Origin: Heliopora coerulea
Taxonomy: Eukaryota > Cnidaria > Anthozoa > Scleralcyonacea > Helioporidae
Assembly: GCA_030142905.1 (NCBI GenBank)
Contig: JASJOG010000153.1
Coordinates: forward strand, 387,501-451,500
Reading direction: 5' to 3'
Length of the DNA stretch: 64,000 nucleotides
The notes below the pieces were generated by a model. It had not been told where the DNA came from. It saw nothing but the letters and a program-made list of their open reading frames with translations, and searched no databases. The position numbers were made by a program, and so were the translations under genes. How positions within the stretch are numbered: the stretch's first letter is position 1; each line of letters starts with the position of its first letter. Below, one piece after another: positions 45,560-55,076 of the stretch.

Positions 45560-46390
45560 TCAAATGCACAAAAGATCAGTTATTTCTCCCAGATAATCAA
45601 GATACTCCCTTGCCAGGTGCCACCAAAAGATTGTTTCCAACTTCTCATGAACAATTGCATAAATTTTCAGCTGGGGATTACACATAAGCTTTTCTCTCCA
45701 ACCTTGATTTCCTGGGAAATACATTCTTATTGAAATAGTCCTCAACATAATGCAGGATATTATGACATCTTAAAACTCTCATATCAGGAACAAATCTGGC
45801 CATTTTTTTTGGTAAAGTACCATTTTACATTATTTAAATGTTCTTTTATACACCTGCTCATCTGATGACCTAATTGTTCAACCCAGTAAATGGAACTTCC
45901 ATTTGTCAATCTCTGTCGAACAATCCCCTGCAGGCTGGTCCTGATAAAAATCCTTGAATTTATTCCGATAATTTGGTTTGGCACTTTCTCCAGCTGTTTT
46001 AACACTCCATTTAATCTCCATAACTCACAACCATACAATAACTTTTCCATACTAATTGTTCTCCAGAGTTTCAGAGATATGAAAAGATTAAATCCTAGAT
46101 GCCAATTCCCCACTCTTGTGATACCATAGCAAGAATCCCATGCTTTGGTTACTGCTTGTTTGATAACATGCATATACATTTGCTCCAAGCACTAAACCTT
46201 TCCAAGATTTTTCAAGCTGGAAGGTTCTTTGGTTATGCATTTGGGTATCTAATTCTGATCCGAGACTAATAGGATGGTAGTATTTAGAGCATCTCATGGA
46301 GGTCAAGACTATTTCCTGTATGTTAAGAGTCGAAAAAGGCACTGAACGAGGCATAATGGCTACAAGGCATTCCTTTGCAGGTATCATGGT
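45560..46390 (-). pseudogene. LINE reverse transcriptase, C-terminal half, decayed
   Basis: Minus-strand pieces in order: 46,387-46,088 (STLNIQEIVL, YHPISLGSELDTQM), the part after the RT catalytic motif; 46,188-45,784 with SLKLWRTISMEKLLYGCELW, a conserved thumb-region motif, then QLEKVPNQIIGI; 45,748-45,560 with RMYFPGNQGWREKLMCNPQL and KLETIFWWHLAREYL, the C-terminal region of cnidarian LINEs of this kind. Frameshifts occur between the pieces. The RT active site itself is not present. Confidence 0.65.
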
Positions 46391-47040
46391 GATTGGACTA
46401 ATTCCACTGATATGGTTGTCTTTGGTCCCTCATCATCAACTGTGGTAAATAATCACAGTTAGTGACAGTTTTCTCCATTTCAATGTGAACCAAAAGGAAA
46501 CTTGGTACATATATTTACCTAATACTTTTATGAACTACAGTACAACACAAGAATTGAACATAAACATTCAATTTAATCTACTGTACAGGCATCTCTTGGC
46601 CTTCATCCTGATTCCATTGCTACAAAAGGAATTGGATATGTTTAAGGAGCCTATATGGAACACCCATAGAATCTGCAGAGAATGTGACACCATGTTGCCA
46701 GATCAGATATCATATACATGTCTTACCAGAGGAATATGAAATGGAAGAATATGGCATGTGATTGTACAATGCATTAATTGTTCACATTGAAGTACAAGTT
46801 AAATTTAAGTTCAATTTTTTTTTTTACAATGTGTCCTGTGTTGTAAAAAATAAATTTACAGTTAGGAAAATATAGTAGATGTAAAATGCGGGTCCTAGCA
46901 CGGCCAAAATTGTGTTTTCTTTAATTTTTCTTCAATCATTAAAAATAAGCCCCGACCACAAACTGGCCAGTGGTCGCCATTTGCAGACTCAGAACCTGTC
47001 AATCGCCTGTCAATCAAATTTAATTATGACATCACTTCTG
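46391..47040. other. Spacer holding the probable left edge of the Polinton-like element
   Basis: No gene. GC content and texture change at about 46,880-47,030 (CCGACCACAAACTGGCCAGT, then a CTGTCAATCGCCTGTCAATC near-repeat) before the very AT-rich viral region begins. The terminus should lie here, but the partner terminus is outside the window, so it cannot be fixed. Confidence 0.4.
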
Positions 47041-47095
47041 ATTCAGATTAGAGTAAATTCTTGTTTAAAATAAAATAATATATAATAAAAGGGAT

Positions 47096-47884
47096 ATGCC
47101 AAAACTTGATATAAAATTATTTAAAAATGAAAGATTCAAAATGAATGCATTCATTGATGGAAAAAAAAAACTAATTTGTTTAAAGGTCATGATGTTGCAA
47201 AGGATCTTGAATATAAAAGACCAAACAATGCGATTTTAAAATGTGTAAGTAAAGAAAACAAACAATGCCACTGCACCAAATTGGTGTAGTGAAGAATTTG
47301 ATAAAACAAGAAAAACAAATAATGTTTTTATAAATGAACCAGGATTTTATGAATTAATTTTTTAGTCAAAACTTCCAATAGCAAAAGAATTTAGAAAATG
47401 GGTGTTTGAAGATGTTTTACCGATATTAAGAAAAACTGGAAAACATGAAATTCAACAACAAGGATTTAATTTAAATAATGAAAATGATTTACATTTCAAA
47501 GTAATTGAATATATTAGAAAATATCATAAAAAATTGATAATAGATGGTGGATTATAGGAGAATTACAATATACTGAATAAAAAAGGATATACAAAAGGAA
47601 AATCAGATATTTTAATTTTCAATTCAACAAGTTTTTACAAAGGTTTTGCAATTGAACTTAAAACACCAACTGGACTGGGAAAAGTTTCTCCCACACAATG
47701 TAAATACATCAATTTGTTAGAAAAACAAAGATGGAAAATGTTAATTTCATGTGATATTTTAAAAATTATTCACAAAATTGAAAATTATTGTAAAGATTTA
47801 ACATTTTCATGTACATATTGTACATGAGATTTTTCAACTTTAAAAAAATGAAATAATCACCTGAATAAATATCATAAGGATTAA
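47096..47884 (+). pseudogene. Bro-N protein with VRR-NUC nuclease and C2H2 finger
   Basis: N-terminal Bro-N (DNA-binding domain of viral BRO proteins): GHDVAKDLEYKRPNNAILKC, then VFINEPGFYELIF and KEFRKWVFEDVLPILRKTGK. After an in-frame stop near 47,557, a VRR-NUC-type PD-(D/E)XK nuclease: KSDILIFNSTSFYKGFAIEL and KTPTGLGKVSPTQ, with catalytic Asp and the ExK motif in IELKTP. The end (47,800-47,884) has CTYC ... HLNKYH, a C2H2-like finger with two stops. There are also stops in the Bro-N half (after YELIF) and a frameshift at the A-run 47,161-47,170. Start chosen at ATG 47,096 because it follows a TATATAATAAAA promoter-like motif shared with 61,983. Confidence 0.75.
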
Positions 47885-47894
47885 TTATAAATAA

Positions 47895-48134
47895 ATGGGT
47901 AACCAAAATTCATCTTCCAACAAATCTGATAAACCAAAAATTAATAAAAATCATTGTAGAATAAAATAATTTAGAATTGGATTATCATTTGGAAAAGGAA
48001 TGTCGTCTATAGAAGGACATGCACAGATTGGATATGCATCACATTCAAAGAAAAGACATGGAGAGAATGCATTTTATAAAAATATACCATTACAACAGGA
48101 AGAAAATACTGAAAATGAAAATAAAAAAATTTAA
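47895..48134 (+). pseudogene. Small protein with N-myristoylation-type start
   Basis: 79 codons starting MGNQNSSSNKSDKP; Gly2 and Ser6 fit an N-myristoylation signal, suggesting attachment to membrane. One in-frame TAA at codon 25; the rest (FRIGLSFGKGMSSIEGHAQI, then a Lys-rich end) is open to TAA at 48,132. The start overlaps ATAAATAAATG. Family unknown. The gene order and open frame suggest a real viral gene that recently gained a stop. Confidence 0.5.
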
Positions 48135-48162
48135 TAATGAATAAAAAACAACAACCACCACC

Positions 48163-48354
48163 ATGAAAATAGATATTTATGAATCAATAACAAATATTAA
48201 TCATTGTCCTTTAGGTGAAAGTTGTAATTTAGTTACATTTTTAAATTATGAAACTTATGATAATAATATAATGAATATGTGTTTTAATATTCATCCAAAA
48301 GAAAATATTAATAAATATTATGAAAGAATTGGTTATTATGATATTGCCAGATAA
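48163..48354 (+). CDS. Small protein, 63 aa, unrecognised
   Basis: MKIDIYESITNINHCPLGES then a Cys/Tyr-rich sequence with NYYERIGYYDIAR-like end (NKYYERIGYYDIAR). Intact frame among broken neighbours, no domain recognised. It faces the minus-strand block, ending 54 bp before the end of the small membrane protein. Confidence 0.4.
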   Translation: MKIDIYESITNINHCPLGESCNLVTFLNYETYDNNIMNMCFNIHPKENINKYYERIGYYDIAR

Positions 48355-48408
48355 TATTTATGGATATTCTGAAAAAATTTTATAACTCTTGGAATTATAA
48401 ACTTTAAA

Positions 48409-48830
48409 TTATTCATTGTTATCAGAACTTTTATGCTTGATCACATGTTTACCAACTGTTACTCCACCACTTATGATTCCAAGGAATGGTATGAATGGTG
48501 TTAATTTTTCAATAATAGATTTTACATCTCTTCTTAAGAGCTTATCAGACTTTTCCAATTCCTTACTGGTTTCAATTGCATATAAACTGCCCAAGAGATC
48601 TGCAAATCTACTGATTATAGCATCTGTTCTAAAACAGTTTGCTTTTTCAGCTTGTTTTGCTTCGTATTCTGGGTATATTTTATTTATAATTTTTTGTGAT
48701 GCTTTTTTACAGATTGTTCTATTTCTCCATCTTCAGATAGTTTGACCAGTTCTGCTCTTTTCTTTTTCACATCTTTGTTAACATTATCATTAACTGCAGT
48801 ATTGTTTTCATCTTCAACAACTTTTTCCAT
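48409..48830 (-). pseudogene. Small membrane protein downstream of the packaging ATPase
   Basis: Starts MEKVVEDENNTAV (ATG at 48,830 overlapping TAATAAATG), charged helical middle, frameshift near 48,700-48,620, then LGSLYAIETSKELEKSDKLL and a hydrophobic segment FIPFLGIISGGVTVGKHVI near the C-terminus, probably a membrane helix. Function unknown. Position at the end of the integrase-capsid-ATPase block suggests a virion or assembly role (inference). Confidence 0.5.
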
Positions 48831-48865
48831 TTATTACAAAAAAATTATTTTAATTTGTGAATTCC

Positions 48866-49409
48866 TTATTCCATTCGGTATCCATAAGGATGTCTTAGAC
48901 TGATTTCCAACCTAGAATATTTTTTGGTTTTTAGAATTTCTTTTTTGTCTGAGACATCTAAATATTCATCAATTATTTCATTCGTGTATTTTCTATTTGG
49001 ATTATAAAACATCACCAGTTTTGCAATAGATGTTAATTGCTGAGTTATAACAATAGTACTCAAATTGAAATAGCACTGAATGCAAGTTTTACAAGTTTGC
49101 TAGGTCTATTTTTTACAAATTTTCTACTTGCACAGTCATCAAGAATAATTAAACTATTTGTCCCAGCTGCATAATTTACAACATATTTTAAATATGATTC
49201 AACATAATCTTGATCACAAGGAATCGTAATATAATTTTCATCTTTATCATATTTCCAATTTTCTTATGTTTTGTTCCAATCAAATGTTGGACAAATTAAA
49301 AAAAAATATAATCAAAATGTTTATAAAATTCTTTTTCTAACATGTCTAAAAGATATTTTGTTTTTCCACATGTCATTCCAACAATAATCATATTAAACGG
49401 AGTTTTCAT
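48866..49409 (-). pseudogene. FtsK/HerA (A32-like) genome-packaging ATPase
   Basis: P-loop motor that would pump viral DNA into the capsid. Walker A reads IIVGMTCGKTKYLL (one residue shorter than usual between Gly and GKT), Walker B LIILDDCA at about 49,155-49,130, then IVITQQLTSIAKL, the conserved segment with a Gln pair, and RLEISLRHPYG at the end. Broken by a frameshift at the T-run (about 49,305), a stop before ENWKYDKDEN, and a frameshift plus apparent short deletion near 49,060-49,080. Starts 14 bp after the capsid gene ends. The Walker A deletion alone should abolish activity. Confidence 0.8.
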
Positions 49410-49423
49410 TGTTTATTTTATGT

Positions 49424-50621
49424 TTAATATTGTATGGACATTAAATCTTTATTCACAATATTTAAAAGACCATCCAACAAAACATAAATTTTACATATTA
49501 CATTTGCAGTTGTTGCTGTTTTCTTAATTTCCAGTAAAAGTCCAGATCGAGTGTTTACAAGTTTTATACCATTTCCATATACGAAATTATCATTAATAGT
49601 TTTAAAAAAGTCTTGAAGGGTCATATTTTTTTCTTCATTATATTTAACTACTCTATTTGGTTCCTCAAAGAATCTTGACTTAAGTATTCCTTGACTATAA
49701 ACAGAATTTGTAATTCCCTCAATGGTTGCTTTTACACTTTCAATATTTGGATATACAAATTGTTCAGAATCTGTAATGGTTTTATTTCTGAAAAGTAACA
49801 TGATTGCTTTAATACTTTTTCTTGGAAGATTCATAGTTTCATTAACAGTTGTACTATCTTTATTCCATTCTGTTGTTTTCATCAAAGTAACATGTTCGTA
49901 AGAAAGTGATCTTCCGGTTTCATATTCACTCACCACATTGCTAGTGAGGTCTTGATTTTCCAACTCATACTCAAGTTCAAGGTTTTCAAGAGTGTATCCA
50001 CCGACACTTTGACCAGACTGTGCAATCATGATATCTGTAGCTTTAGGAAGAGTTATTATAAACTGAAGATTATTACTTATAGTAAGGAGCATAAAAACCA
50101 TGATCTTCAATAATTATTGTTAATTTTATTATATGTTTTGTTTTATGCACATTGCACATTCATTTATCAGTAACTTTTGAAGTATTTCCACTTGATGCAC
50201 CCAAGTCATCTTTTGATATCAATTTTCCAAGATTTTCATTACCAATTCCAAATTCTATCATGTAATTTCGTTCATTTTCTGATTTCCATAAGTCTTTATA
50301 AACATTCAAAACACTTTCACCAGTATTATCATAAACAACTTCTCCCACAAATTTCACCACAAATCTTTCACATAATAATTTACTTAAATTATTCAAAAGC
50401 CATGATTTTGCATTTGCATTTTTAAAATCAAATTGTAGCGTTAAGGAATCTGGAACCAAACAAGTGTCTGATTTAAGTTTTCGTATATCAATATAAATTT
50501 CTTCACCAGGATTTGCTTTGTTTGGATTAAAAGTCACAACATGTCTTGTTCTCGTTCCTCTAATTTCAGCCATTTTTGTTCGTCTGAAACCAGGTTTTAA
50601 TTAATTTGATCTTGTACCCAT
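49424..50621 (-). pseudogene. Major capsid protein candidate (double jelly-roll type)
   Basis: Two blocks. 50,573-50,160: RTRHVVTFNPNKANPGEEIY, LVPDSLTLQFDFKNANAKSW, RFVVKFVGEVVYDNTGES, the N-terminal jelly roll. 50,110-49,424: FIITLPKATDIMIAQSGQSV, SLSYEHVTLMKTTEWNKDST, SVYSQGILKSRFFEEPNRVV, the second jelly roll. A stop and a short damaged stretch lie between (50,160-50,110). I recognise this as the capsid-type protein of cnidarian Polinton-like elements; the double jelly-roll fold is inferred. An ATG at 50,621, in frame 16 codons upstream and preceded by TAATAAATAAATAAATG, may be the ancestral start; a TAA at codon 7 now cuts it off from 50,573. Confidence 0.7.
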
Positions 50622-50681
50622 TTATTTATTTATTAGAAAAAAAAAAAAGATGGTAGCAGTGTTTTACCACTACCTTTATGT

Positions 50682-51804
50682 TTATGCGTTCTTATTCTTT
50701 TTTCTTTCCTTATATTCATTGTATATGAAATAAGCTAGTGCAATAGCTAGTAACCATAGATTTTTAGCAAGGAATTCAATACCTTTTGCTCCCCATGTTA
50801 ACAATTGTGAAATTAAATTCAATATAGGTGCTATTAATTAACCTAGTTTTTTTTGCAATGTTTGCAAGAGCTTTTGATAGACTATTCACTGCCTTTGATC
50901 CCTGCTTTATTACTTTTCTTGCTTTGATAACTATTGTTGTGATAATACCAGCAACTGCTGATAAACCTATAGATTTTCTTTTGCCCATTTCTTAAATCTT
51001 TCTAGTCTTCCAAGATCACTTTCTTCAGCTTCTTCATCAATGATAGATTTTGTTTCTTCATGGATAGGTCTTTCATTATTTTCTAGCCTTATATTATCTG
51101 CTTTTAGTTTTGCAACTTTTTCTAATAATTTGTACAATTGTTCCTTTTCTGGATCTGCTTCTCTTAAAGATGCTAATCTCCAATGATCTGCTTGTATTTC
51201 TAGAGACTCTATCTTTTCCTGTGGGTTTTGTCCTTTTGGATCTAAAACTCCTGCAAATTCTCTTACATCTTGTTCATTCATTGTTATGATACCATCAATG
51301 GTGTTATGTACTTTTTCACTAGAATTTTCAACGATATCACTCAAAACTTCTAGTTGTTCTTCAACAAGTGCGGCAGGAGTTTTTTTATATTCTTTGATCT
51401 CATTAACGAATTTCTATTTTTTTTTTTTTTTCTAAATAACTCAGGTTCTAAGTTCTTGTTGACATTTCCAATCCTTTTACCTTTAAACTCGATGAAAATA
51501 TTTTGTTTTTTCACTCCTAACAAATACAGTGTTGTCTAACAATATGCTATTATTTGATCTGTTTTTCTTTTTGAGGTTGACATTGAATATCTTTTTAAAA
51601 GATTTTTTTTATCATTAGTTAATGATTTCCTTATAGATCCTGTGTCTTTATTTATATCAGGTATATACTTTCTGTAGTCAACCCTACTATATTTACTTTT
51701 TGGATTAGACGTGTTTATTATATCAATGCTTTTGTTATGAGAGTCATCGTTGTTGAAAGTTGTTTCTTCTTCTTTTTCAATATCATCAAACCACCTTCAG
51801 CCAT
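50682..51804 (-). pseudogene. Coiled-coil protein with C-terminal membrane segment (capsid-associated candidate)
   Basis: ATG at 51,804 follows CAATAAATAAA, 6 bp after the integrase stop. Frameshift soon after the start. A basic region (51,480-51,350), then a long acidic coiled coil at 51,344-50,967 (SLEIQADHWRLASLREADPE, QLYKLLEKVAKLKADNIRLE), another frameshift, a helical Gly/Ala/Lys region (VAGIITTIVIKARKVIKQGS), and at 50,790-50,690 FLAKNLWLLAIALAYFIYNE, a membrane helix, followed by a basic tail. Located between integrase and capsid genes. Function unknown; minor capsid or membrane-anchoring roles are guesses. Confidence 0.55.
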
Positions 51805-52152
51805 TTTATTTATTGAATATTTTCTTCTGGTATCCAAGAATTATGTTTATTGTCATAACCTAACCATTTTACTAATACCATATTTTTACTTTTCACTTTT
51901 TTCTTTTTTAATATTTTTTTCCACTTTATATATATCAACTTCTTTTTTATTCACAGCAGATAGTTCCTGTTCATTAAACTTTCCAATAATTGGTTCTCCT
52001 TCATGATCTTCAATCTCATACATGTTTGGGTCACCTCTGAAAATCTCTTCTGTAAAATTAGCTTCATAACCTTTTTTAAAGATATTCTTGTATTTGGATA
52101 TTCTCACTTCATCACCAATTCTGAATTTTGGTAAAGGAAAATCTCCTAATCC

Positions 52153-52167
52153 ATAGCCATATAAAGT
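52153..52167. repeat. PLE C target duplication, left
   Basis: ATAGCCATATAAAGT; matches ATAACCATATAATGT at 56,682-56,696 with two differences. Confidence 0.8.
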
Positions 52168-52612
52168 AGAAAACATACTCTGAAAAATAGTTCCATCTTG
52201 AACTCAAAATTTGAAAAAAACAAGTGGACACAGTGTTCAATAGTAATATTTCGAATTTATTACAAATTAATCATCAGACTAATTTACAAAAGCTGAACCT
52301 AGGTCAATATATAGGCACAAGCATGGCGACATCATACGGGAAGAATGTGTAGGCGGAAGAAATTAGAGTGTGAATGAGTGATGTGTTATGTCAGCTCAAA
52401 TAATGAGAGTTCTTTGCTGGCTTTGAGTCCTACATTTAGTTCTGGTTTTAGAGATTTGATGAAAAGTGCTTCCATTAGTAAAAGTCAGTTTTTGTTAAGT
52501 GAATTATTTGCATATGAGATTTGTTAGCTTGGAAACGTGTATCTGAGGAAGTGTTTTGTCCGTCAAGTCGGTTATGTTTTGTGTGACAGTGTCTTGTGCG
52601 TTCTTGCATTCT

Positions 52613-52624
52613 AAAAAGTGTTGT
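52613..52624. repeat. Nested insertion target duplication, left
   Basis: AAAAAGTGTTGT, identical to 53,180-53,191. The uninterrupted form is present in the right PLE copy near 56,172-56,185. Confidence 0.8.
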
Positions 52625-53179
52625 AAAATAAAACATATTCCGAAGAATAAAGTCATCTTGAGAACTCAAGATATGAGTCAATGCAAGATAAAACTATTGT
52701 TGAAACTGTGATATTTCGACTTTATTCCAAAGTCATCTTCAGACAGAATGATAATTACAAAAACATGCCAGAGTCTATATACAGGAGGTGTGATAACATC
52801 ATCGAGACAGAATTAGGAAACACTACCAGAAATCCCTAATTTACATGCTGAGATGTTGAGACTTAGCATCTCAACATCTCAGCATGTAAATTCAACATCA
52901 CTTAGCATCTCAACATCTCAGCATGTAAATTAGGGATTACCGGTAGTGTTTCCTAATTCTGTCTCGATGATGTCATCACACCTCCTGTATATAGACTCTG
53001 GCATGTTTTTGTAATTATCATTCTGTCTGAAGATGACTTTGGAATAAAGTCGAAATATCAGTTTCAACAATAGTTTTATCTTGCATTGACTCATATCTTG
53101 AGTTCTCAAGATGACTTTATTCTTCGGAATATGTTTTATTTTATACTTTTTGAAGTTGTCGGCTGGTCATGGTTTTTGA
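52625..53179. mobile_element. 555-bp palindromic non-autonomous PLE-related insertion
   Basis: Two inverted halves meet near 52,880-52,910; each has GACTTTATTC-TTCGGAATATGTTTTA, CAGTTTCAACAATAGTTTTA and TCTGAAGATGACTTTGGAAT in order. One outer end (right) is longer and finishes with GTCGGCTGGTCATGG, the same asymmetry as in PLEs A and C. No coding capacity. It sits inside the left copy of PLE C with a 12-bp target duplication, so it came later than PLE C. Confidence 0.85.
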
Positions 53180-53191
53180 AAAAAGTGTTGT
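53180..53191. repeat. Nested insertion target duplication, right
   Basis: AAAAAGTGTTGT; see 52,613-52,624. Confidence 0.8.
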
Positions 53192-55076
53192 CCTACTGCA
53201 CTGGTGGCATGTTAATGAAGTCTTGTTTTGAGGCATCTTTCGGTTTTTCCAATGTAAGAATAGCTGCATCCAGGACAGGTTATTTGGTAGATGGCATTAG
53301 AACGGACTGAAGGAGGAATTTTGTCTTTGTTGGATGTGAAAAATGCGATCTTTTTAGTGTCATAAATTACTACAAATTTAACCGGTCTTATAAAACATCG
53401 GTGTAATTTCTTTAAATGTGACTTAACAATATTTCCTCCTTGGGTTCCAAGGTAAGGCAGGCGAATCCAAATTTTAGGCAAATTGTCATCATTGGTTTGC
53501 GATTGAGATGAAGAACAGGTTTTAGCAGAAGTACTAACTTTACGTTTAAACTTGTTAATCAGGAAATGTTTCAAAGAATTACGATATCCATTCCACGACA
53601 TAAAAGACTTAATGTTTTTAACTTGGCTGTCAAATAAGTTTTTAGTGCTGCAAATTTTGTGAGCGCGATCAAGGAGTGATCTTATCCATGCAGTTTTTCC
53701 TTGAAATGGTTCGAAACTTGTAAAATGGGTGTATTGTCCAGTGTGTGTAGCTTTTCAGTAAATATAGGTTCCATCAGCAGATATTTTTATATCTAAGAAG
53801 TGGACAATGCCATCTGGAAAGGTGTCAGCTGTAAAGTTTAAATTCTTGTCAAAATTGTTGAACATTTTGAGTAAGGTCGGAATATTTGAAGGTTTGATTA
53901 ATAAAAGTGTGTTGTCTACGTATCTTTTATAAAATTTAATGGTACCAGAGTTGATTAAGTTGATAATGACAGTTTCTTCAAATTCGGTTAAGATTATATT
54001 AGTGAGCACAGGTGCGAGAGAGGATCACATTGAAACCCCATCGATTTGTTTGTAAATTTCATTGCCAAAAGAAAACAGAGTTTTGCTGCAGCAATCTTTG
54101 ATCAGATTTTTAAGTGTTTGCTTTTTCAGAGTGGTATCGATTAGCTTAGATTCATAAATATGCTTTAAAATGATGTTGATGGTTCTAGTTAAAGGGACGT
54201 TGGTAAACAATGATTCTATATCAAAAGACACAAAGCAGTAACCTTCTTGAAACAAATCATTGGGAATATTTCTAATGCAGTTTATGGCATCAAAAGAATC
54301 AGAGTGAACTCATTTAACATTAAAGGGTTCAATAAAGATGCAAGAAATTTGCCTACATTGTAGTGTGGTGTATTATTAGTGTCTACAATTGGTCGGAAAG
54401 TGGAAAGATTAGAATAGTTCTTGTGTGTCTTAGGCAAGCCATGTGCACATCCAAAGTGTGCAGCCGTCGGTCCATGAAGTCATAATGTGATTCAGTAATT
54501 TCGTTACGTTTCATTAATTTGTGTAAATAAGATTGTAGCAAAGAAAGTATGGCGGGTGTTGGGTCGGAAATTAATTTAGTGAACTTCTTATGATTGGTGA
54601 ATAGAGATTAACAGACGAGAAATAGTCTGCATGCTTCATAATAACTATGCCATTGCCTTTGTCCGGTTTTATAATGGAAAAGTTGAGTGTGATTTCGTTT
54701 AGGATTTTGATCTTGCGTTTATCTAACCTAAATTCTTTCAAGTCTAGGTCTATATAATTAAAAGTGAAAGCACATAGAGAGTTTTTTAATCTTATCTGGT
54801 ATATATTGTCATTCCTTCATCAAGTTCTGTTGAGAGATTTGCTCCCAAACATCTTCAGCAACGGTCATAACTTCAAATTTGTTAGGTCTGGTTCCAAATC
54901 CATATTGAAGGCCAAGTTTGAGAACATCCGTTTGATCTTGTGATAGTGTTTGTCCTGTTAGGTTTACAATCGTTTCATTAGGGTTTTCTTCAATACCATC
55001 AGCAGTATGTTTAAGTACGAAACATACTGCTTTTAGGAAGCATACAGAATAGGAAACATACCTTCTTTTCATGCTG

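Noticed and set aside
53086..53310. Plus-strand frame MTHILSSQDDF... as a separate gene
   Set aside because: It is translation across the end of the palindromic PLE-related insertion into antisense PLE sequence; the same text appears inverted at 52,681-52,475.
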